Positions 7,719 to 17,870 of a stretch of 21,051 nt of DNA are shown in pieces (positions within the stretch are counted from its first letter, which is position 1; every line of letters starts with the position of its first letter). Position numbers and translations under genes: made by a program. The notes below the pieces were generated by a model. That model ran no database searches, had not been told where the DNA came from, and saw only the letters and a program-made list of their open reading frames with translations. The stretch comes from Baffinella frigidus (lineage: Eukaryota > Cryptophyceae > Cryptomonadales > Baffinellaceae), in contig MU646418.1 of assembly GCA_026770585.1 (NCBI GenBank), positions 760,005-781,055 of the forward strand. Reading direction: 5' to 3'.

Positions 7719-10700
7719 ATGCTTGGCGGCTTCGGCGCGCGCTCGCATCGCGCCCAGAGCTACTTCGCGTCAGCGGGAGCCTTCGTTAGAGCTTTTTTGA
7801 GGGAGGACCCACGCCGCAAAAAATGCCGCCGCCGGGAACCCACGCCGCAAAAATACCTCATCCTGTTCTGCGCAGGACTGGTCTCGATTGGCGTGTTCCG
7901 CATGTGGATCCCGTTTCAGGTGGGGGCAGCCTCCAATCTGCCAGAGGGGCAGGTGGGAGGATCTAGCGGGGCGACAGCCTTCACAAGCGGGGCGACAGCC
8001 TTCACAAGCGGGGCGACAGCCTTCACGGCCGATCTCTCCACGGCCGATCTGCCAGCGGGGCGACAGCCTTCACGGGAGGTGCCCGGGGTTCTCTGCCCCC
8101 GCCACCCGTCCTGGGAGGGAGGAGAGCTCTCCGCCTCACTGCTGGACTCCATTACCAACGTCATCGAAGAGGTGGGAGGAATTCAAGATGCAGCGATGGC
8201 TCAGGTGTGTGCCACAAAGAAGCCCCCCTGCAGTGGAACGATGCGTGTACCCTGTTGGATGCTGAGAAGTGTCCCTGTCCGCAGCTGGGCGAATTGCTGC
8301 TATCAGCGGCTGGAAGCTGCCAGTTGAAAAGCGGGGAGGCGACCATGGACGCGGCGGGGTCATCGTCTCCAAGAGCTGCAGGCGGAGGCTGGCGGCTGCA
8401 CTTCCTGCAGAACCTGCGAGTGCTGGACGAGCGGCGCTGCACGTCGGAGGCCGTCCTCATTGCCTTGATTCAGGTAGCTACCCGTCACGTCTTTTTGCAC
8501 GCGGGTTTCAGGTCCGCGTCTCGTGTTTCTGTGCACGGGGGTCCCTTACGAATATGGAGCGCATGCCACGGCCGCTCTGACGCGCTGGCGTCGTATGCAG
8601 GGTGCAACGTGCTTCGGCGACGACAGCGCGCTCGACGCGTCCAGCGAGCACCCGCATCAGGACAGGCGCGCGCTCGAGTGGGGTCATGGTAGCTGGCCAG
8701 AGGGGCTGCGCGAGTGCGACGAGAGTGGTGGTGGCGACAAGATCTCCTGGGAAGTGGCGGGGACGCACGGCCGGCGTGGCTGCGTTCATGGCCGAGGCCT
8801 CTACGTGTGCCACAACACCTCAGCGGTCGACACCGCAAGGGGGGGGTCCAAGTGCCTGTTGGCAAGCGGGGCCGAGGCGCGGGTGTGCGGACAGACGGGA
8901 GGGGAGGTAAGGCTCTGCGGAGGGGTGCTGGTGCCGGGGTTGGTGCTGGGGGTAAGCGCTGCGCGCGTTGCGGCGGTGGGAATCGATGAGGTGCCGTCCC
9001 CATTCGCAGTCCCCCATTCGGGGACTAAACACTAAACCCTAAACCCTGAACCCCGAACCCTGAAACCCTAAACCCCAAACCCCAAAACCCTAAACCCTAC
9101 ACCCTAAGCTCTAAACCCTCAACCCTGGACCCTGAACCTAGACCTCAACCCTAAAACTCAACGCTAAACGCTAAACTCTGAACCCTGAACCCTGAACCCT
9201 AAAAAATTAACCCTAAACCGTAAACCCGAAACCCGAAACCCTAAACCCTAAACCCCAACCCCAAACCCTCAACCCTCAACGTTAAACCCTAAGCCCCAAC
9301 CCTAAACCTGAAACCGTCAACCCCAAACCCTAAAACCCAAACCCCAAACCCCAAACCCCAAACCCCAAACCGTAAACCTCTAAACTCCAAACCCTAAACC
9401 CTAAACCTTAAAACCTTCAACATTCAATCGAGCAATGGAAGGCGGTGAGCACTCTCGGATGTTTTTTGGACCAAACAAGATGGCCATGCCTCGCTACCCT
9501 ATTACCGTTTCAACAAACGCTTCAGCGCGGCGTTGATGACTTTGGCGGGTTGTGTAGTGACACGGCGTGGGCGTACGCAGCGGGGGCGGGCGATGGCGGG
9601 TCTGGCAGACTCAGTAGAGGCCTGGCGCGTGCGCGAGGAGGAAAAAGTCAAGCGCGCCTACCTCTCTCTCCTCCGCCGAGACGCTGACGATGGCGGGAAG
9701 CGCGCCTACTTGGGTCCGACCCAAGTCCTGAAACCTTAAACCCTACACTCTAAACTGTACACCCTCAACCCTGAACTTAAACCTGAACCCCAAACCACGT
9801 GAGCACGCCGCCGTGTCCCCTGCCGACGCCACCAGCAAATCCCCTTTTATCTCACGTACTGTTCCTCCCCGCCGCGCATTAAGGATTGCTCGCGCAGCTT
9901 CCGTCCTCCTAGGGTTCCCAGAACAAGTTGGTTGATGTGGTCGGGCGCAGGGATCAGCGTGAGAGAAGGCGCATTGACGGTGGGTGTCGGCGTGCAGCGG
10001 AGTTGCTGGCCGGGCGGGTGACGGAAGAGGGGATGCGGCACGATCTCGCTGGGTCGGTGGAGGGGCGCGCGGCGACGGCGCGCGAGCAGCACGCCATTGC
10101 TAACCTCTCCCCGGTACCACCGCATGCCCTCGCGCGTCCCGCCCCGGTTCCTGCCGCCTGCCAATGCCTTGCAGCCAACATGTCTGCAGACAATGCGTCT
10201 ACTCGACCGAGGAGGAGCGATGGAAGAAGGGCCGCTGATTGTCGCGGCACATGTTTTTTACGTTGCAGTTGTCGAGCAGCTGCTGGAGAAGATGAGGCAG
10301 TGTGCCGGATTCACGGCGGAGCGCGACGCTCTCCTCGGGGGGCACCCACAACCTGACCTCGGTCTCGGGCGGGCGTTGACAGGTGCTGAGAGTGGTGCGC
10401 GCGCTCTCGGCGGAGTGCGCGTCCCCGCCGCGTCCGACAGTGCTGGAAGAGGCGGGCGATCGCTCGCTCTGGTGCGAGTCTGCTCCGCTGCCAGGAATGC
10501 CGAAGCGCTCCTTCGATCACTTCATGTCCATGTGAGCTCCCCCCGTTGGCACGAGGACCCCCCACTGGGCTCCCACCAGGCGGCATCGCCCAGCTTGATG
10601 CTCCCATGGCGTGTGATGCCATCGTCTTGGTTGGATGCACCCCAGCAGCGTCGGGCAGCCAACGTACCTGTGCGAGTGGCAGGTGTGAGTGGACTCGAGG

Positions 10701-12932
10701 TGGCAGGCTGCTGCGCGCTTGTCACGGCAGCCTGCCCCCGCCAGAGAGCGAGCCAGCGAGACAGAGAGATCACGCGCTAGGTAGCGAGATAGAGAGACAG
10801 AGACAGATAGAGAGAGCAAGAGCGAGAGAGCAAGAGCGTCAGAGAGAGAGAGAGAGATGTACTGACACTCGGACACATGGGTTCTCTCCGCGGGCGGCAG
10901 GTACATGGGGGCAGTTGGAATGGAGAATGCTGAGCAGGTCTCGCGCGAGACGTGGGACGCTGCCGCCAACGCTCTCCGCCGCGTCTCCCTCCTCTATCAG
11001 GTTGCGCTTCAGGCTTTAGAGTCCAGGGTTCGGGGTTTCGGGGTTAGGGGTTAGGATACCCTCTCCTGCATAGTCCATGTCCTCCCAACCCCTCCTCCCC
11101 TCACCCTAACCCCCACGCACCCAACACCAGGAGAGTCTAGGGCGATTCCCGGGAGCATCGGACTTGGGATTGCAGGTGCCGGGGCTCCTCGCAGGCGCGA
11201 CGGACGCGGGCACGCTGCGCGCGTCGCTGCTCGCCAGCACGGAGCGCAAGGGCCTCGAGGCTGCCGCCGCCCCGCCAGGTCACTCCCCCCTCCTCGTCCT
11301 CCGCCGCCACTTTTCCCTCTTCCTCCTCCTCGCCCCGCCCCGCCCCGCTGACGGAGCGCTGTTGCGCGCGCCTCTCTCCGCAGGAGCGTGTGCGAACAGG
11401 CGCCGAGGAGGTGCGCGCGCGAGACTGACAGGATCCCCGCGTGTGCCCCGCAGGCATGGGATGGGGATTCATCACGGGCCGGACCCGCTCTCCGTCGGAG
11501 GCGTTCATCGAAAAACACTGCTTGGCGGAGACTGGGTGCCCTGCGGCGGAAGTCGCAGCGCTGATCCAGGCCGGGGGGGCCAAGGGGGAGGTGCAGCGCA
11601 TTTGGAACGAGCACGGCGTCGCGCTCCTCCACGGCTTCCCCGAGTCTCGTCGAACGCGGGAGGGGGCCGCGCGGCTCCCGGTGGCCATCTACGTGTGCAA
11701 CCGCCCGCACTACCTGCGGGAGGTGCTGGGGGCGCTGCGGCGCGCGGCGGGTGTCGAGGACGTGCTGCTGATCGTGAGCCTCGACGCGGACTCCCAGGAG
11801 ATGCTCGACGCGGTCCGCTCGGTCGACTTCTGCGCCGTGCGCGTCCTCTTTCATCCTCAGCCGGTGGTTGCCATCGGGGCCGTGGGCGGGCGCGGGTCCG
11901 ACGGGGTGCTCGTGGTCAAACAGCACTGGCTGTTCCTGGTGCGTCAAGTGTTTGACGGGATTCGGGAGATGCGCGGGTACAAGGGGGATGTGCTCCTGCT
12001 GGAGGAGGACCATGTGCCCAGCCCCGACATCTTGGTATCGCCCTCCTCCGCCTACCTCTGCCTCCGCACATGCTCTCCGTGCCTCCGCACATGCTACCCT
12101 ACTCTCACCTCCGCACATATTCTCCCGGGCGCCTGGTGAGTACGGCACTGTGTATCAAATACGCAATTTCCCTCCTGAACCGGAGACACTTTGGCCTCGT
12201 CAGGTGACGCTCCGAGGGCTGCTGGCAATCAAGAACCGAGGGGAGGGGGCTTGTGCTGGCGACGCGGGATGCTGGGGCGCGTACATGAAGTTTGGCTGCC
12301 AGGGGGAGGGCAAGGAAACCGACATCTACAAAGCCTGCCGGGTGCGTGCCTCACCCCGTCTGTTACAGACCTTCCGTTTGTTGCGCGCAGCCTTAGGCAG
12401 GCGAAATGGGGTGCAAGGGGTACCTCATATGAGTAGGTGGGCAACGGTAGAGAGGACCGACCCCCCCACCCGCGCCCGGCCGGTCATGGTACACTCCTGG
12501 TTGAGAGCAGCCCAGAGACTCTCTTTGCTCCGGTTGAGAGCAGACCAGAGACTCTCCCTCTTACTTTCCTAATCGGATGGCTCTCGCAGGTGAAGTGGTT
12601 TGTGAACACGGGCGTGGCGTTCAACCGATCCGTGTTCGAGGCCATCGAGGCCAGCGACTTCGAGTCTTTTCGGTACCTCCCGCCCGATCCATTCCGTCTT
12701 CTTCTCATGCGTGCCCGACTCTAGGGAGAAGGGTGTAGGGTTGAGAGTTGCGGGTTCAGGGCTCAGGGTTCAGGGTTCAGGGTTCAGGGTTCAGGGTTCA
12801 GGGTTCAGGGTTGAGGGTTGAGGGTTAAGGGTTGAGGGTTGAGGGTTGAGGGTTGAGGGGTGAGGGGTGAGGGGTGAGGGGTGACGGTTGATGGGTGAGG
12901 GTAGGGCTGGTTGAGGGTTGAGGGTTGAGAGT

Positions 12933-12971
<39 letters not shown>

Positions 12972-13589
12972 GGGTGAAGGTTCAGGGGTGGGGGTTGCGG
13001 GTTGAGGGATGAGCGTCCCCTGCCCCCGGAACGCCTTGCCGAGACGGCGTATCCCGCGGAGAAGCCTTGAACCTCAACAGCCGCTTGGCGGTGCAGGCCT
13101 CTCGGGCGTGTCGTCTGAATCACCGCATCTAGGCTCCTCTCTTTCTCTGCTGGCGTCTTCTCTGCTGATGGAAGCGGTGGTGGTGACGAGACGCGGAGGG
13201 CGGCGTCTGACAGCGGGGCGCGCGGTGTGTGCAGAGACGGGTGGGACTGGAGCATGTACCACTTGATCCAGACGCGGCAGCTCCTCCCGTGCCAGCAGGG
13301 CGATGGTCAAATTGATGGTCAAACATCATCCGCGTGCACCCCGCACATGCTCGCGCCGGCCGTCGCACGCATCTCCAACATCGGAGAGGACGGCGTGACG
13401 GTGCACCGCGACGATCGCTCGACGCTCGGGCAGCTGCGCTACCCGCGCGTGCGTGACGACATCCTCGACCAGGGCTTCGATGCCTCGCAAGTCGTGGTGG
13501 CCCCGTACTTCCAACACAAGGGCCCCCTCGACCAGCCCCTTTGGGCGGGCTTCGAGGACAGGGCCGTCACCCTCTCCGCGCGCCGCTGA
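7719..13589 (+). CDS. MGAT2: GnT-II (MGAT2)-domain type II membrane protein with long N-terminal extension
   Basis: GnT-II adds beta-1,2-GlcNAc to the alpha-1,6 mannose arm of N-glycans in the Golgi. Inferred exons are 7719-8204, 8285-8473, 8601-8906, 9581-9724, 9922-10113, 10175-10531, 10594-10682, 10901-11000, 11176-11278, 11454-12034, 12204-12341, 12590-12672 and 13235-13589; all phases agree, giving about 1040 aa. Residues 32-45 are very basic and 46-66 (YLILFCAGLVSIGVF...) are a signal anchor. The GT domain is C-terminal: VAIYVCNRPHYLREVL (nucleotide-sugar region), EEDH at 12002-12013 (the family metal-binding acidic motif), NTGVAFNRSVFEAI, and GWDWSMYHL in place of the DDYNWD block. Family members are usually about 450 aa, so roughly 600 extra N-terminal residues are unusual; they are helical and unrecognised, with one Cys-rich exon (8601-8906). 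The first exon may hide an intron: a donor at 7920 could join in phase to CCT at 8068. A gene fusion is possible. Confidence 0.85.
7965..8073 (+). repeat. 21-bp tandem repeat in first MGAT2-like exon
   Basis: AGCGGGGCGACAGCCTTCAC(A) occurs at 7965, 7986 and 8007 in frame (SGATAFT three times). A fourth copy at 8054-8073 is in a different frame, after a duplicated CACGGCCGATCT. Each unit contains CGACAG followed by CCTTC, a possible 3' splice site, so this is either a coding repeat or duplicated intron end. Confidence 0.85.
9027..9427 (-). repeat. Telomere-like CCCTAAA block inside an MGAT2-gene intron
   Basis: About 400 bp of CCCTAAAC-type units with variants (CCCTGAA, CCCCAAA, CCCTCAA) on plus, filling most of the intron 8907-9580. 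The array is degenerate, with few perfect neighbours, which suggests age. The G-rich strand is minus. Confidence 0.9.
9735..9800 (-). repeat. Short telomere-like stretch in an MGAT2-gene intron
   Basis: CCTTAAACCCTACACTCTAA...CCTCAACCCTGAAC variants immediately after the donor at 9725. It has the same strand polarity as the block at 9027-9427, in the neighbouring intron. Confidence 0.75.
10745..10858 (+). repeat. Purine-rich GAGA tract
   Basis: An irregular (AG)n/AGAGAC tract in the short intron 10683-10900 of the MGAT2-like gene. The Arg/Glu-rich and, on minus, Ser/Leu-rich frames here are low-complexity artefacts. Confidence 0.85.
11019..11057 (+). repeat. Short GGGGTTAGGGGTTAGG stretch
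   Basis: A small G-rich telomere-like cluster (GTCCAGGGTTCGGGGTTTCG, then GGGGTTAGGGGTTAGG) in the intron 11001-11175. C-rich, pyrimidine-rich sequence follows up to the acceptor. Confidence 0.7.
12733..13013 (+). repeat. Telomere-like GGTTCAGGG/GGTTGAGGG block inside an MGAT2-gene intron
   Basis: Starts with tandem GGTTCAG units, then switches to GGTTGAG and GGGTGAG units within the intron 12673-13234. The polarity is opposite to the 9027-9427 block in the same gene. Runs of one variant followed by another point to local unequal-exchange expansion. The Pro/Asn/Leu-rich minus frame is an artefact. Confidence 0.9.
13293..13337 (+). other. 45-bp in-frame insertion in MGAT2-like last exon
   Basis: The segment lies between two copies of CGTGC (13288-13292 and 13333-13337) and adds 15 codons (QQGDGQIDGQTSS...) between LLP and MLAPAVARISN. 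It contains a 22-mer at 13302-13323 (two GATGGTCAAA units) that recurs exactly at 14734-14755. This looks like a small repeat-derived insertion with a 5-bp target duplication. Confidence 0.55.
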
Positions 13590-14232
13590 ACATGCCTACC
13601 TCAGCCCTCGCTCACACTCACGCACTCCTCTGCTTCATCCCTCTTCCCGTCCACCTCAGAGGGGCGGGGGGTGGGGGGCGATGTTCAAGAGCATGGCTCT
13701 GAGGCTCAGCTCCTCGCATGCGGCTAGTGGCGACGCGTGCAGTGGTGTGAGAAGCCCTGGAAGCTGTTTCGAGTGGGCTGCGGTCAGCTCTGTCTGCCCG
13801 CCCTCTGGCGGAACTCGAAGCCTGGAACAAGGTCGTGCAGGAGTATCCTCCGCGCGACGCGAATCTCTCTGTTTCTCTCTGTGTTAATAAATATGTCTTT
13901 ACGTTTGTCTCAACCCATGGCATCGTTGGTCAATTGTAGTCGCACGTCGTACGTAGGTCTCGTACGTACGAAGTGCATTGCTGACTCATACTTGCATGCA
14001 ATTGAGCACGACGGAGGTGAATCTGGCCGACGGATCTTCGGTTTTAATTTAGCGGGTGGCTTCGCCTTGAGCGTGGAGTGTTCAATTTTGCTTGGTATTT
14101 TGCGTGGCCAAAACATCTGAAAAGAAGAGAGCATGGCGTTTTCTGAGGCTTTCGCAGACAGTTCGCATGGAGTTTGATGGGTTCGTACAGAACCAGTTCC
14201 GGTGGCCGCCTACGTCGGGAGCTCGAAGAACC

Positions 14233-14354
14233 TACTGGGGTACCTCGCCCATAAGAAATCACCGCCCCCCCGAGGACGACCTTAGGGCCCTAGGCATAGG
14301 CCTACTACAGGGTCCTAGGGGGGGGCTGTTTCTTATGAGCGAGGTACCCCTGTA
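14233..14354. mobile_element. MITE-like element with terminal inverted repeats
   Basis: The left end, TACTGGGGTACCTCGCCCAT (continuing AAGAAA), and the right end read in reverse, TACAGGGGTACCTCGCTCAT (continuing AAGAAA), match at 24 of 26 positions. The ~122-bp unit has no coding capacity. The interior holds poly-C/poly-G, CCTAGG and GGCCTA motifs. The outermost bases TA...TA could be a TA target duplication, as with Tc1/mariner-type MITEs, but the boundary is uncertain. Confidence 0.75.
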
Positions 14355-14733
14355 AAGGACCTCAAGGACGTAAACCTCAAAAATGATACCATCAACTACT
14401 TGGAACCTGCCGTTAGGTGCTGGAACCTCGATCTTGAAGCTTGGATACTTAATCCTAACGCCCCCCCCCACAGTGTGGATCGCAAAGTGTACATGTACTA
14501 ACAACAGTGGCAGGTTCCCGCCCGTCGCAGAGCATCAGAATGAGAGAGACCGACGCGCCCAGACACACGCGTGTCTGCCTGTGTCGCTCGAAATAGCGTT
14601 AGCGAGTGCCACGACGGTGGGGGGACTGTTGGCTGCATCACGTTGAGGGAGAGGTGGGTAGGACCCCCGCCCTTTTAGGCCCACGTGGCGGGGGAAAGTC
14701 ACCCCCCCCCGCCTCCGAAAGTGGCGCGGGGTT

Positions 14734-14755
14734 GATGGTCAAATTGATGGTCAAA
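14734..14755 (+). repeat. 22-mer shared with the MGAT2-like last exon
   Basis: Two adjacent GATGGTCAAA-type units, identical over 22 bp to 13302-13323. It lies 20 bp upstream of the proposed Dus1-like start codon, so it would be in the 5' UTR or promoter. Confidence 0.8.
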
Positions 14756-14775
14756 TTCTGAAACACCGGATCCGC

Positions 14776-17700
14776 ATGTCCTCCTGCGCAGATGCCCCCC
14801 AGACCCGTTGCGCTGAATGCAGCTCTCCCGACGAGAGCTGCGATGCGACGTGCATCTGCGCCACTGCCGCGTCCGGCTGGGCGTGGTTCGAGTCTGTCGG
14901 CAAGCCAGAGTACTGGCTGGCTCCCATGGTCGGCCAATCAGAGACAGCGTTCAGAATGTAGCATCCTTCGCCCGTCCGGCTTTCCCGAACCTCGTCCTTG
15001 CACTGATCATCATGCAGCTTGTTCACCTCTTTTCCTCCCCCCCCCTTTCCCCCACACCCCTTGGCACGTCTCCGGTTGACGTTTCTTCTACCGAACTGGG
15101 CAGGCTGTGCAGGACTCGTGGGAAGGGGATGATGTGCTCAACGGAAATGGTGGACGCAGCGGGATACGCGAGGAGTGAGAAGTACCGCGCGCAGTTCCCC
15201 TTCTTTCCTGAAGACCAGCCGCTGGTCTTCCAGGCACGGCCAACCCCCAAGTGGGTCTGCAGTCTACCAAGAAACTTCTTTTCGGGATAAGCCTCTGGCG
15301 GGAGGCTCCTTACCGCACACCCCGACAAAAACGGTGTGATTGTATCAAACAAATGTCCCGGCAGCCTCCCTCCTTGGTGAAGCGCGCGACTGATGGGCTG
15401 GGTGGTCTCGCAGATCGGCGGCTCGAACCCGAAGGATCTTGCTGAGGCCGCAAGACTCGCTGCGCCCCACTGCTCCGCTGTACCTGCCAGCCAGCCCCCT
15501 GTGTTTATGTCTCTGTCTGTATCTTTGTGTGTGTGTCTCTCTCCCCCCTCCTCTCTCTTTATCTCCCTCGAGCGGCAAGCCGCTCTAAACGAATGGGACA
15601 AGTACCGTCTGCCGTGACACGTTGAAAGCCCCTTCCTCCAATCTCGCCCCGCGCAACATTCCACTGCCATCCCACACAACGGTGTGCACGCTTGAACATT
15701 GCAGCTCCAAACCCAGAGGGTTGGTTCACGATGCAGGCCTGTTTCGTGAATGCTGTACCCCCCTGAGAGCGTACCTGCACGAGTTGAATTCCTCCCGATC
15801 TGGCTCGATGCGCATGCCCGATGCGCATCGGTGCAACTCAGATTTCTGCGCGCTGCCAATCATTGCATCTTCCTCGAACCTGCCTCCAACGCCTGCGTCT
15901 CGTCCCCCTAGCGCTCTCTCACGTCCAGAGTTCCTCGCCTCCCTCCAGAAGGAGCCTTGGACCACAACGGGACGATGCCTCGTGCGAGGGCATGGTGGCC
16001 ATGTTGGTCGCAGTCGAAATAATCGGGTAACGTCTCTCGTGGGGATCGCAGGTAGAGCTCAACGTGGGGTGTCCGCAGAGGTGCGCCAAGAAAGGCGGCT
16101 ACGGCGCCTTCCTCATGGACACGTGCGCTCTCATCCCGCAACACCTCTTGCCACTCCCGCACCACCTCTTGCAACCCATGAGATCTCTCCTGTTGCAACT
16201 GCATCTTTCCTTTGCGTTTGGTCCCATGTGAAAACGTCGCGCTCCGCACGCGGTTTCTGCAAGTGGTTTGACATCAGCTCACCTCACTTTGCAAAAGAAA
16301 TATTGCACGGTGCACGACCCTAGCACGATTTTGTTGTGAAGCGAAGATGCATGGTGGTTTAATCCGGGGACATGTTTAATCTAAAAGAAAATGGATCCCT
16401 ATTTGTTCATAGGAGTGAGACGAAAGTCAACTACGGCCCTGAGTGAATTTAAATAGGGCCAGAATCCGGTTTGATGGGCCATTTTATTTTCAATTAAACA
16501 TGTTCCCGGATGAGGTTGCAGGCCGGAGCAGCTGGCGTCGTGCGTGGAGGCCATGGCGGCCGCCATTCACGCGGCGAATCCCCGCTGCGCCTGCCTGGTC
16601 TGCCCTTACCGCAGTCTACGCACAAGCAAGATGCCTCCTGCCATTTCCTGCCTGAGCGTCAACCGAATTGCTCGACCACGCGTTTTCCACCGAATCTCGC
16701 ATCCTGGATTTTCAGTGTGCGGTGACATTATTGGTAGGGCACGGAACGAGATGACACGTTTTCAACATTCTCAACGTTGCGAATCTGAGTGGGGTTGTGG
16801 TGAACCGAGGCTGTCAAGGACCGAGGATAATCAGCCTGAGACGTCGCAACTATTTCCTGTTCCGGCTGCCGCACTTCTCGGCACCCTGACGGATGCCGTG
16901 GAGCGCGCACCCTGATGTGAACCACGCCGTGACGCCCCCTGCCGCACGGTAGGTCAAGATCCGGTGTTTCGAAGACACGGGCGCGACGCTGCGCCTTGCA
17001 CGGATGCTGGTGCGCGCTGGTCTGTCTCCTGGGGCCCTGCATCAACCCTTCTCGTATTCTTCTTTATTACTCTCAAGCCTGGAGATGACTGATGCACACG
17101 TCTATGCGCCTTGAAGAAGAGCCCGCCTCGCCCCCCCACGGCCTGCCTGCCTGCCTCAGGCCTTGAACCGCTGCACCATACGATTGGCCAACGACCGCCG
17201 CCCACCCGCCCCTGTTTCGCCAGGGCAGGGGCACGGTTCGGAGCCAGTCACGTACTCAGCTCTCTAAGACGGTTGGGCCCTGGGCAGGGTGCCAGTGCTT
17301 GACGGTGCACGGGCGAACACGGCACCAGGGGGGGGGGGCGCGCACCGGAAAGTGGCTTGCCAACTGGGATTGGATCAGGAATGTGCAAGAGGCCGTGCGC
17401 GTCCCGGTGCGATCCGCCACCCCAGGCTGGGGTTGCCACCCTTGGGCATCATACAAGGCGTTAGTTGGATCGCACGCCACGGCCGCCGAATGCTCTGAGA
17501 GCGTGCAAAGTTGTTCGCGCAGGAGCCGCATTACCCTGGGGGCAAGTAGCATGCATTGATCTCTCTCCACGACCGCGGACATGCCAAGTTCCTGCCCCTC
17601 TGGAGGCACAGCGCTCACACGCGCCAGCGCTGCACACTGAGCATCGTAGCGTGGCGGCAGGTGGTCGCGAACGGCAACATTCGGTATCACTCGGACCTCG

Positions 17701-17801
17701 CCGAATGCCTCGCGGCCACCGGTTCCTTCAACCTCCAACCCTAAACCCTAAACCTTACACCCTGAACCCTAAACTCTAAACCCTAAACCCTAAACCCTCA
17801 T

Positions 17802-17870
<69 letters not shown>

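Larger units (their letters stand above)
13590..14775. other. Intergenic region between MGAT2-like and Dus1-like genes
   Basis: 1.2 kb containing the MGAT2-gene 3' flank, a TIR element (14233-14354) and a copy of the 22-mer at 14734. GTTAATAAATATG (13884-13896) includes AATAAA, a possible polyadenylation signal about 300 bp after the stop, but it may be chance. I see no other gene. Confidence 0.6.

Noticed and set aside
8485-9003. 172-codon minus-strand Arg/Pro-rich ORF
   Set aside because: Shadow of the GC-rich MGAT2-gene exon 8601-8906.
9027-9427. A true chromosome end or telomere
   Set aside because: The arrays are degenerate, lie in introns and are flanked on both sides by exons of the same gene.
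11051-12148. 365-codon minus-strand ORF
   Set aside because: Antisense of the strongly supported GnT-II exons; composition (Arg/Ala/Gly/His) is typical of a GC-rich shadow.
12791-13255. Minus-strand ORF with NPQPSTLNP-type repeats
   Set aside because: Translation of the telomere-like intron repeat, not a repeat protein.
15023-15859. 278-codon minus-strand ORF
   Set aside because: Overlaps two recognised Dus1 exons on the opposite strand and shows no protein family features.
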